NCBI GenBank assembly: GCA_937897265.1
Contig: CALCPT010000436.1
Coordinates: 1-5,927, forward strand
Reading direction: 5' to 3'
Source of the DNA: an uncultured Alcaligenaceae bacterium
GTDB taxonomy: Bacteria; Pseudomonadota; Gammaproteobacteria; Burkholderiales; Burkholderiaceae_B
DNA: 5,927 nucleotides
The translations under genes and the position numbers were made by a program. Below the pieces are notes generated by a model. That model was not told the origin of the DNA and did no database searches. It was given only the letters and a program-made list of their open reading frames with translations. Positions 1 through 5,432 of the stretch are shown one piece after another; positions within the stretch are counted from its first letter, which is position 1; each line of letters opens with the position of its first letter.

Positions 1-1195
1 GTCTCCGACGGCTGCTCGCACTAACCTTGCGCGCGTTGGTTGGGAGCCTGCCCGTCTGCAAGCCAAGTCGCTAGATGATGCCGCTAAAAATGGCACGACC
101 TTTATTTCTGACGATTGGCAGGCCTTGGTTCGTCACCCTTTAGTGGATGTCGTCGTTGAATGCACGGGCTCACCGATGCATGCTGTTGATCATATTCTTG
201 AAGCATTTGCGCATAAAAAGCACGTTGTCAACGTGACCGTTGAAGCGGATGCGTTCTGTGGCCCGTTACTGGGTTCGCGCGCCTTGGCCGCTGGCGTAGT
301 CTACTCGCTGGCTTTTGGTGACCAGCCAGCGTTGATTTGTGATTTGGTTGACTGGGCGCGTACTTGTGGCTTTCCGGTCGTGGCAGCAGGTCGTGGGCAC
401 AAATGGTTACCGCATTTTTCTGAATCGACACCCGAAACTGTTTGGGGCTTTTATGGTTTGACGCCCGAGCAAGCCGAGCGGGGCGGCTTAAATCCAAAAA
501 TGTTCAATAGCTTTTTAGATGGTTCAAAGCCGTCGATTGAAAGCACCGCGGTTTCAAACGCAACCGGGTTAGGCGTGCCGTCCAATGGGTTGCTCTATCC
601 ACCTGCCAGTGTTGAAGATATTCCCTTTGTGACCCGACCTATCAGCGAAGGTGGCGTGCTTGAGCGTAAAGGCATGGTCGAAGTGATCTCAAGTCTTGAA
701 AAAGACGGCCGTGTCATTCCGTACGACATTCGCATGGGCGTTTGGGTAACGGTTGAGGCTGAGACTGACTACATCAAGAACTGTTTTGAAGAGTACAACG
801 CACATACAGATCCAACAGGGCGTTATTTCACGTTGTACAAGCGCTGGCACTTAATTGGGCTTGAGGTTGGCATGAGCGTTGCCAGCGTGGCCTTGCGCGG
901 CGAGGCCACCGGTGTTGCCACCGGCTGGAACGCCGACGTAGTGGCCACCGCCAAACGTGACTTGAAACCAGGCGATATGCTCGATGGTGAGGGCGGCTAC
1001 ACGGTCTGGGGTAAGTTATTACCTGCCTCCACCTCGAAGCGTATGGGTGGCTTGCCGCTCGGGATGGCGCACAGTGTCAAAGTGGTACGGGCTGTCGCAA
1101 AAGGGCAGAGCTTGTGCTGGGATGACGTGCAGATGGATCCCAATACTGCAGCGTTCAAGATCAGGCGCGAGATGGAGTCTGCGTATACATTTTGA
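1..1195 (+). CDS. Homoserine dehydrogenase-like (DRL-type) oxidoreductase with C-terminal SAF domain, 5' truncated
   Basis: The reading frame is open from base 2 to a TGA at 1193-1195, giving 397 visible residues; the true start lies before the window. An N-terminal Rossmann-type NAD(P)-binding domain is implied by VDVVVECTGSP (about residues 48-58) followed by HVVNVTVEAD. The first glycine-rich strand-turn must be in the missing part. AFGDQPALICDLVDWA and AAGRGHKWLP are typical of this family (COG4091). A C-terminal SAF domain spans about residues 312-380 and includes TAKRDLKPGDML, GGLPLGMAHS and AKGQSLCWDDV. The Brucella member DRL can replace DXP reductoisomerase in isoprenoid synthesis, but most relatives have no proven reaction, so the substrate here is unknown. 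Family members usually run a little over 430 residues, so roughly 40 residues are probably missing. It is separated by 112 bp from the next gene and shows no clear link to the selenium genes. Confidence 0.85.
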   Translation, partial: SPTAARTNLARVGWEPARLQAKSLDDAAKNGTTFISDDWQALVRHPLVDVVVECTGSPMHAVDHILEAFAHKKHVVNVTVEADAFCGPLLGSRALAAGVVYSLAFGDQPALICDLVDWARTCGFPVVAAGRGHKWLPHFSESTPETVWGFYGLTPEQAERGGLNPKMFNSFLDGSKPSIESTAVSNATGLGVPSNGLLYPPASVEDIPFVTRPISEGGVLERKGMVEVISSLEKDGRVIPYDIRMGVWVTVEAETDYIKNCFEEYNAHTDPTGRYFTLYKRWHLIGLEVGMSVASVALRGEATGVATGWNADVVATAKRDLKPGDMLDGEGGYTVWGKLLPASTSKRMGGLPLGMAHSVKVVRAVAKGQSLCWDDVQMDPNTAAFKIRREMESAYTF

Positions 1196-1307
1196 GACGT
1201 AGCTGAGTCAATTTGAGTGATTGCAAAAATTTACTGCAATCGATTGATACGATTTGAGTCAGGCTAGAAAAATGCGAAAAATCGGTACCGCGAGATAAAA
1301 GAGCCAA
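1196..1307. promoter_or_regulatory. AT-rich intergenic gap with inverted repeats; possible weak promoter for the two genes downstream
   Basis: A 7-bp perfect inverted repeat, GATTGCA at 1219-1225 and TGCAATC at 1235-1241 with a 9-nt loop, lies 24 bp after the oxidoreductase stop. It overlaps a 10-bp perfect palindrome, CAATCGATTG at 1237-1246. TGAGTCA occurs at 1204-1210 and again at 1255-1261. No T-run follows the hairpin, so it is at best a weak terminator, and an operator is equally possible. The best sigma70-like pair is TTGATA at 1244-1249 and TAGAAA at 1265-1270, but the 15-bp spacer is short and the -10 matches at only four positions. Something in this gap presumably drives the secreted-protein and HIT genes, but the exact promoter is not resolved. 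Confidence 0.3.
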
Positions 1308-1619
1308 ATGAAAAAAATCGTTCATCTTGTCTCGCTCTGTTGCATGTTGATGCTGGGTTCATTCTCGCCTGCAGGCGCGCAGCCCGCCGAGATTTTCAAA
1401 CCACTTAAGGTCGGGCAGCACATCAATATCACCTCAGTGAACGGTGGTGTTGAAGTCTCCCTGCTTGACGACGGTGCGCTGCCGAGTGGGTACGTCGTGG
1501 TCGAACTCGGTTCAACCTATTTGTTGGTCGAAGACTACGTCAAAATCACGCGCAGCTGGATCCCAGTGACCTCGATTGTAAAAGTGACACATACCCGTTT
1601 GCCCAAGTCTGTTCGTTGA
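1308..1619 (+). CDS. Small secreted protein of unknown function
   Basis: This 103-residue protein is not recognised. It begins with a classical Sec signal peptide: a lysine pair after Met1, a hydrophobic core at about residues 4-18, and a likely cleavage site AGA|QP after residue 24. The mature part is about 79 residues. It is rich in short alternating hydrophobic stretches (INITSVNGGVEVSLL, YVVVELGSTYLLV, SIVKVTHT), suggesting a small all-beta domain in the periplasm. Two cysteines sit at residues 11-12 inside the signal core; they do not form a proper lipobox, so a lipoprotein is unlikely. The ATG at 1308 has a purine-rich stretch, AAAAGAG, ending four bases upstream. The HIT gene follows after 22 bp, so the two are probably co-transcribed. 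No function can be assigned. Confidence 0.75.
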   Translation: MKKIVHLVSLCCMLMLGSFSPAGAQPAEIFKPLKVGQHINITSVNGGVEVSLLDDGALPSGYVVVELGSTYLLVEDYVKITRSWIPVTSIVKVTHTRLPKSVR

Positions 1620-1641
1620 GGCGATCAATTGAGAATAGTTC

Positions 1642-2079
1642 ATGACTACGTCAATCAGTGATACGCGGCAGCCTAATCTTGAGCATGTCGCTGGCTGCTT
1701 ATTTTGTGACGCGCAACTGACAGACCGTACGCGTATCGTTGAAGAAAACGACCTTGCTTACGCGACGCGAGATGCGTATCCCGTGACGCCTTTTCATACC
1801 TTGTTTATTCCAAAGCGACACACTATTGATTATTTTGGTTTAACCGAGGCTGAGGTCGTTGCGATTCATGCGCTGATTCATTCGCAAAAGAAAATAATTG
1901 ATGCGCTTGATCCGACCATTGGTGGCTACAACATCGGCATGAATTGCGGTGAAATCGCTGGGCAATCGGTCTGGCATTGCCATGTACATTTGATCCCAAG
2001 ACGCTTGGGTGATGCAGAGTTTCCGAAGGGGGGTGTGAGGCATGTGATCCCGTGGAAAGGACGCTACATCGATCGCTAG
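1642..2079 (+). CDS. HIT-family nucleotide hydrolase/transferase
   Basis: This 145-residue histidine-triad protein is presumably cytoplasmic. The signature HCHVH within WHCHVHLIPR puts the triad histidines at 112, 114 and 116; the family uses the last one as nucleophile on the alpha-phosphate of nucleotides such as diadenosine polyphosphates or nucleoside phosphoramidates. A CLFC pair (Cys19, Cys22) near the N-terminus matches the zinc-binding form of the family. FIPKRH, GLTEAE and GYNIGMNCGEIAGQSV are also typical, and GGVRHVIP near the C-terminus is the usual tail. An in-frame TAG at 1636-1638 fixes ATG 1642 as the first start; the ribosome site is weak (GAGA at 1631-1634). The stop codon shares a CTAG with the stop of the opposing senA gene. 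The exact substrate is unknown, and no functional tie to selenium metabolism is visible beyond adjacency. Confidence 0.93.
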   Translation: MTTSISDTRQPNLEHVAGCLFCDAQLTDRTRIVEENDLAYATRDAYPVTPFHTLFIPKRHTIDYFGLTEAEVVAIHALIHSQKKIIDALDPTIGGYNIGMNCGEIAGQSVWHCHVHLIPRRLGDAEFPKGGVRHVIPWKGRYIDR

Positions 2080-2084
2080 ATCGA
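2069..2084. other. Small hairpin over the shared stop codons of HIT gene and senA
   Basis: TCGATC (2069-2074) and GATCGA (2079-2084) form a perfect 6-bp stem with the 4-nt loop GCTA. The element spans the CTAG in which both convergent genes stop. There is no T-run on either side, so it is not a canonical intrinsic terminator, though it is symmetrical and could weakly pause transcription from both directions. Confidence 0.35.
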
Positions 2085-3215
2085 GCAAGTTCTGAAACCT
2101 GCATAGATGTCGCGACGCTCTGGCGTAAAGAAATTGCGATACTGAACGTGCCTTAACACCGGATGCGTGACGCTGGCGGCACCACGTAAAACTTTGCGTG
2201 TCCCAAACCATGGGACTGAGTATTCGGCATAGGGATGCACTACAAAGCCTTCGAAGGGTTCAAATGTATCCTCAGTCCATTCCCAAACTTCGCCCCAGTT
2301 AAAGTTTGAGGTAGTGCGAGCTGCACAATCCCATTCGGCCTCAGTGGGCAAGCGGCGCTGAGCCCATCGACAATAGGCTTGGGCATCGTCCCAAGACAGA
2401 TGAACGGCCGGGCTTTGCATATTCATGGGCGTCCAGACACCAAAGGTTTGAATATCGAAGGCCGAGCCAGCGCGACGAACGTATGGCGGTAAGCGATGTC
2501 CGGTAGCGGAGATAAAGCTTGTGTATTGAGCCCAACATACTGGTGCTAGGTCGATCTCAAATGCATTGAGTGCGACAGGGCGAGAAATGAGTTCGTTATC
2601 AAAGCAAAAGCCAGTTGACGAAGAGCCGAGTGTCCAAAACTGCTTGCGCAGGCGTATGGTGGACGTTTGTGGAGTCAACTGCTTCGAGTTTTCATTCGAT
2701 TTCGACTTTATCCACACAAGCTCAAAGGGTATTTCTAGTGCTTGTGCCATGTAGGCACTTGCTTCAAGATGCATGGCTTCGTGCTGTAAGGCAAGCCAGT
2801 AAAAATAGAGTGTTGAACCGTTCTTGGCGTCGTCTTGTAATAGCTCAAGGGTTTGCTCAAGGGTTTGGGCAGCATAATTTAGGCACAAGTCGCGCGACAG
2901 GAGCTGTTGATCCCAGCGCGTCGCGTGTTGTACTTTAGCGCTGTCGAACCATTGGTCGGCGCTGGCAAGCACAGAGTCTTTTTTAGGACATTCACTGTGC
3001 ACTGCTATGCCTGCAGGACGGTATTGGTTGCGGGCGATCCAGTATTCTTGAAACCAGGCGATGTGGCCGAGCTCCCAAAGCGGCGGATTGAGCTCTGGCT
3101 TGTAAGGTATGTGTAGGTGGCTAGCGTGCTCGTACCATCGAAACGAACTTAATGTGTGCGCGCGCAATTCTTGCAGTGCCGCTGTAAACTCTTTGGCGTT
3201 AGCCTGACGCATCAC
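2076..3215 (-). CDS. senA: Selenoneine synthase SenA (EgtB-like non-heme iron enzyme)
   Basis: This 379-residue protein has the EgtB architecture: an N-terminal DinB-like four-helix domain (about 1-165) and a C-terminal formylglycine-generating-enzyme/sulfatase-modifying domain (about 190-379). The iron ligands are visible as His51 in LGHIAWFQEYW and His145/His149 in the HEAMHLE motif (HX3HXE). The second domain carries RRLPTEAEWDCAAR (287-300), GEVWEWTEDTF (308-318), VLRGAASVTHP and NFFTPERRDIYAGFRTC. The known SenA reaction joins a selenosugar to hercynine with oxygen and then yields selenoneine. I assign SenA rather than ergothioneine-type EgtB because the neighbours are a SenB glycosyltransferase and SelD; sequence alone would only say EgtB family. 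The start is GTG 3215 (GGAAGG nine bases upstream), with ATG 3212 as alternative. An in-frame TAA lies just upstream. Confidence 0.9.
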   Translation of the reverse strand: MMRQANAKEFTAALQELRAHTLSSFRWYEHASHLHIPYKPELNPPLWELGHIAWFQEYWIARNQYRPAGIAVHSECPKKDSVLASADQWFDSAKVQHATRWDQQLLSRDLCLNYAAQTLEQTLELLQDDAKNGSTLYFYWLALQHEAMHLEASAYMAQALEIPFELVWIKSKSNENSKQLTPQTSTIRLRKQFWTLGSSSTGFCFDNELISRPVALNAFEIDLAPVCWAQYTSFISATGHRLPPYVRRAGSAFDIQTFGVWTPMNMQSPAVHLSWDDAQAYCRWAQRRLPTEAEWDCAARTTSNFNWGEVWEWTEDTFEPFEGFVVHPYAEYSVPWFGTRKVLRGAASVTHPVLRHVQYRNFFTPERRDIYAGFRTCSI

Positions 3216-3224
3216 TCTCAGTTA

Positions 3225-3230
3225 CCTTCC
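3225..3230 (-). promoter_or_regulatory. Ribosome binding site of senA, abutting the senB start codon
   Basis: On the minus strand GGAAGG lies nine bases before the GTG at 3215 and twelve before the ATG at 3212, so spacing favours the GTG. The site directly touches the first base of the senB ATG on the other strand, so the senB leader carries its exact complement. Confidence 0.55.
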
Positions 3231-4220
3231 ATGTTCATAGCCGCTCAATCTCGCAAGCCTAAGATCGTCATTGTAAGTCCGGCGTTGGCAAGTGCCAACA
3301 ATGGTAATTGGCAGACGGCCAAGCGTTACGCCAACATGCTTGCAACGACTGGTAACGTTCGAATCGTTCAAGAGTGGGATGGCGCCGAGAACGATGACAT
3401 CTTGATTGCCTTGCATGCGCGACGCAGCTATGCCTCAATTGCGGCTTGGTATGCCGCACGGGGATCAAAAGGGCTAGTCGTGGTGCTGACTGGTACCGAT
3501 CTCTATCGTGATATCAGGCAAGACGCTCAGGCACAACAATCATTGGTTTGGGCCGCGCGACTTGTGGTGTTGCAAGAGGCGGGTGTGGCTGAATTGTCTG
3601 CCAAATTACGCGATAAAGCTCAGGTGTTATTTCAATCGACCACTAATCGCCGGACCTTACCCAAAACCCAACGACGTCTGCGAGCAGTGATGGTTGGTCA
3701 CTTGCGCCCTGAAAAATCACCTCAAACTTTTTTTGAGGCAGCCGCCGTATTGGCAGCGCATCACGACATTGAGTTGCATCATATTGGTGGCGAGCACGAT
3801 CTGGCGCTAGCGCAGCAAGCCCATCGTACCGCGTCTCAATATCCCAATTACCGGTTTTTAGGTGCGCGCAGCCATGAACAAACGCGCCGATACATTCAAC
3901 GCTCACACGTCTTGGTGCACGCCAGTGTGATGGAGGGTGGGGCTCATGTCATTATGGAAGCCCTGTGCAGCGGTGTGCCAGTGCTTGCCTCGCGGATTGC
4001 GGGCAACATTGGGATGCTGGGTGACGACTATGCAGGATTTTTTACAGTCGGTGACGCGCAGGAATTAGCGAGCTTGCTATTGAAATTTAGAAATGAACCA
4101 ACGTTCGTGGTTGACTTGCAAAGGCAGGGTGCTGCCCGCGCCGCGTTATTTGAGCCTGCTCGTGAACGTAGCGGATTGATTACAATCGTCCAAGACCTCT
4201 TACTCAAGGAACCCTCATGA
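3231..4220 (+). CDS. senB: Selenosugar synthase SenB (TIGR04348-type GT-B glycosyltransferase)
   Basis: This 329-residue GT-B fold glycosyltransferase resembles family GT4 and would be cytoplasmic. The N-terminal domain opens with KIVIVSPALA and GNWQTAKRYANML (about 11-37) and carries LHARRS (61-66) and LTGTDLYRDI (86-95), features of the SenB/TIGR04348 group. The nucleotide-sugar domain has VGHLRPEKSP (155-164) and an E-X7-E motif, Glu235 and Glu243, in EGGAHVIMEALCSGVPVLAS. SenB is known to use selenophosphate and a UDP-sugar to form the C-Se bond of a 1-selenosugar, which SenA consumes. The frame extends upstream to a GTG at 3156, but that stretch overlaps senA and shows no family similarity, so I chose ATG 3231, which starts just before the first beta strand. 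No Shine-Dalgarno is visible before it. The gene ends in an ATGA overlap with selD. Confidence 0.9.
   Translation: MFIAAQSRKPKIVIVSPALASANNGNWQTAKRYANMLATTGNVRIVQEWDGAENDDILIALHARRSYASIAAWYAARGSKGLVVVLTGTDLYRDIRQDAQAQQSLVWAARLVVLQEAGVAELSAKLRDKAQVLFQSTTNRRTLPKTQRRLRAVMVGHLRPEKSPQTFFEAAAVLAAHHDIELHHIGGEHDLALAQQAHRTASQYPNYRFLGARSHEQTRRYIQRSHVLVHASVMEGGAHVIMEALCSGVPVLASRIAGNIGMLGDDYAGFFTVGDAQELASLLLKFRNEPTFVVDLQRQGAARAALFEPARERSGLITIVQDLLLKEPS
3270..3298 (-). promoter_or_regulatory. Predicted sigma70 promoter of senA, inside senB
   Basis: Read on the minus strand, TTGGCA (plus-strand 3293-3298) matches the -35 consensus at five of six positions, and TACAAT (3270-3275) matches the -10 at five of six, with an optimal 17-bp spacer. 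Transcription would start near 3262-3264, leaving a leader of about 48 nt before the senA GTG. The promoter sits over senB codons 14-23, the only way to place one given the 15-bp gap between the two start codons. Confidence 0.55.
3284..3299. promoter_or_regulatory. Perfect 16-bp palindrome overlapping the senA -35 box, candidate operator
   Basis: GTTGGCA-AG-TGCCAAC has two perfect 7-bp arms and a 2-bp centre. The right arm contains the predicted senA -35 hexamer on the minus strand. A dimeric regulator bound here would block the senA promoter and could also impede elongation into senB. It lies within senB codons for residues 18-23, so it could also be chance in coding sequence. Confidence 0.35.
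4206..4210 (+). promoter_or_regulatory. Strong Shine-Dalgarno of selD within the end of senB
   Basis: AAGGA lies six bases before the selD ATG at 4217 and inside the last codons of senB. With the ATGA overlap this predicts translational coupling plus independent initiation of selD. It contrasts with senB, which has no visible site. Confidence 0.7.
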
Positions 4221-5266
4221 CTACCAAAGAACCTCGTCTGACCTCGCTTTCGCATGGCGGCGGCTGTGGCTGCAAAATTGCGCCTGCGGTCTTGTCTGAG
4301 ATTTTAAAAGGCACTTTGCAAATGCCGATTCCTAAAGAGTTGATGGTTGGGATCGCAACGGCAGATGATGCGGCTGTTTACAAAATCAACGATCAACAAG
4401 CATTGATTGCAACGACTGATTTTTTCATGCCAATTGTGGATGATCCTTATGATTTTGGTCGCATCGCTGCAACAAATGCAATCAGTGATGTCTACGCGAT
4501 GGGTGGTAAGCCGATTTTGGCGCTTGCCTTAGTTGGCATGCCGATTAACGTCTTATCTACCGATACGATCGGAAAAATCCTCGCCGGTGGTGCCTCTGTG
4601 TGTAACACAGCAGGGATCCCGATCGCGGGTGGTCACACGATTGATTCAGTCGAACCGATCTACGGTTTAGTCGTGTTAGGTCTGATTCATCCCGATCGCG
4701 TTAAGCGCAATGATGGTGCGCGCAAGGGTGACGTGATGGTGCTAGGCAAACCCCTTGGCGTTGGGATTTTATCGGCTGCACTCAAAAAAGAAGCTTTAGA
4801 TGCAAGTGGCTATGAATCGATGTTGGCTAATGCAACCAAGCTGAATACTCCCGGACCTGAACTCGCTGAGTTATCGGGTGTGCATGCCTTGACCGACGTA
4901 ACAGGCTTTGGCTTAGCTGGCCATGCGCTAGAGTTGGCGCGTGGTGCAAACTTGACAGCGCATATTAAATGGGCAGACGTACCGTTGCTTCCTAACGTGT
5001 CGGCTCTGATTAAGGCTGGGATGGTGACGGGCGCCTCGGGTCGTAACTGGGACGGTTATGGCAAAGAGATCAAGCTGGCCGCGGGTTTGCCTGCTGATTG
5101 CCAAACCTTGTTGTCTGACCCCCAAACGAGTGGTGGGTTGTTGGTCTGCTGTTCGCCTGAGGCTGTGCCTGAAGTGTTGGCGGTGTTTGGCCGACACGGG
5201 TTTAATGAGGCAGCCGTGATCGGTAGCATTGGCGAGGCGCAAGCAACACGTCTGATCATTGAGTGA
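4217..5266 (+). CDS. selD: Selenophosphate synthetase SelD / SenC
   Basis: This 349-residue enzyme makes selenophosphate from selenide and ATP; in this setting it corresponds to SenC of the selenoneine pathway. The glycine-rich active-site loop HGGGCGCK places Cys17 and Lys20 exactly as in the 347-residue E. coli SelD. Cys17 is encoded by TGT, so this is a cysteine form and not a selenocysteine form. The metal-binding aspartates also fall at the E. coli positions: Asp51 in ATADDAAV, Asp91 in AISDVYAMGG and Asp227 in ALTDVTGFG. TTDFFMPIVDDP and LSDPQTSGGLLV are further family hallmarks. It overlaps senB by ATGA, so both are one transcription unit. The same enzyme could also supply selenocysteine or 2-selenouridine synthesis, but no selA, selB or tRNA selenouridine synthase is in the window. 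The stop lies within the first copy of a 71-bp repeat. Confidence 0.97.
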   Translation: MTTKEPRLTSLSHGGGCGCKIAPAVLSEILKGTLQMPIPKELMVGIATADDAAVYKINDQQALIATTDFFMPIVDDPYDFGRIAATNAISDVYAMGGKPILALALVGMPINVLSTDTIGKILAGGASVCNTAGIPIAGGHTIDSVEPIYGLVVLGLIHPDRVKRNDGARKGDVMVLGKPLGVGILSAALKKEALDASGYESMLANATKLNTPGPELAELSGVHALTDVTGFGLAGHALELARGANLTAHIKWADVPLLPNVSALIKAGMVTGASGRNWDGYGKEIKLAAGLPADCQTLLSDPQTSGGLLVCCSPEAVPEVLAVFGRHGFNEAAVIGSIGEAQATRLIIE

Positions 5267-5432
5267 TGCTCAAGCTTGACGCTTGGTTTGCATCCCCAAC
5301 ATGATGCCCGCCGAGTTACCTGTGGCCCGGCGAGTCATGCCCAAGCCTGAGGCTGGGCTCAGACCGCCAAGATGACGATCATCGGATCTCCTACGACGCG
5401 GCGAGTGATGCTCAAGATGTTCACCTGGCTTG
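5261..5432. repeat. Degenerate 71-bp tandem repeat, two units plus a partial third
   Basis: Unit A (5261-5331) and unit B (5332-5402) align without gaps at 46 of 71 positions by my count. A third partial copy begins at 5403, exactly 71 bp on; its first 14 bases, GAGTGATGCTCAAG, are identical to unit A, and 23 of the first 30 match. Similarity then fades into the next gene. The repeat begins at the last codon of selD and ends in the first codons of the binding-protein gene, filling the whole gap between them. Unit starts carry TGATG or the like. No family of bacterial repeats is recognised here. Confidence 0.6.
5267..5407 (+). promoter_or_regulatory. selD to binding-protein gap: hairpins and a weak promoter-like pair
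   Basis: The gap consists almost wholly of the 71-bp repeats. Unit A contains CAAGC (5271-5275) and GCTTG (5281-5285), a 5-bp stem followed by a short TTT; unit B contains AGCC (5344-5347) and GGCT (5351-5354), extended outward by CCC (5340-5342) pairing with GGG (5355-5357) around one bulged A. Neither has a real U-tract, so termination after selD is doubtful. A promoter-like TTGACG (5276-5281) with CATGAT (5300-5305) at 18 bp could serve the next gene, but the -10 is poor. Read-through from selD is equally plausible. Confidence 0.3.

Noticed and set aside
1219..1241. Rho-independent terminator after the oxidoreductase gene
   Set aside because: The 7-bp stem is AT-rich with a 9-nt loop and no following T-run, so it was described only as an inverted repeat.
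2566..3116. Plus-strand open frames within the senA region (for example 2615-2938 and 2907-3116)
   Set aside because: They are antisense to senA, show no domain or signal features and have no ribosome site; they are shadow frames of a well-supported gene.
3183..3190. TAAACT (3185-3190) as the -10 box of senB
   Set aside because: No -35-like hexamer occurs 16-18 bp upstream, and the sequence does not form a proper extended -10.
2076..3215. Ergothioneine-type EgtB or an ordinary formylglycine-generating enzyme
   Set aside because: The HX3HXE DinB-like domain rules out a simple FGE, and the adjacent selenosugar synthase and SelD make SenA more likely than EgtB; the choice rests on context.
3156..3230. 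A GTG start giving senB 25 more N-terminal residues
   Set aside because: The extension overlaps the senA start on the other strand, is cysteine- and histidine-rich with no GT-B similarity, and the first expected beta strand follows ATG 3231 closely.
4250..4290. SelD as a selenocysteine-containing selenoprotein
   Set aside because: The catalytic position 17 is a TGT cysteine codon and there is no in-frame TGA before the normal end.
5261..5432. CRISPR array or insertion-sequence end
   Set aside because: The 71-bp units are directly adjacent with no spacers, are only about two-thirds identical, and show no terminal inverted repeats or transposase.
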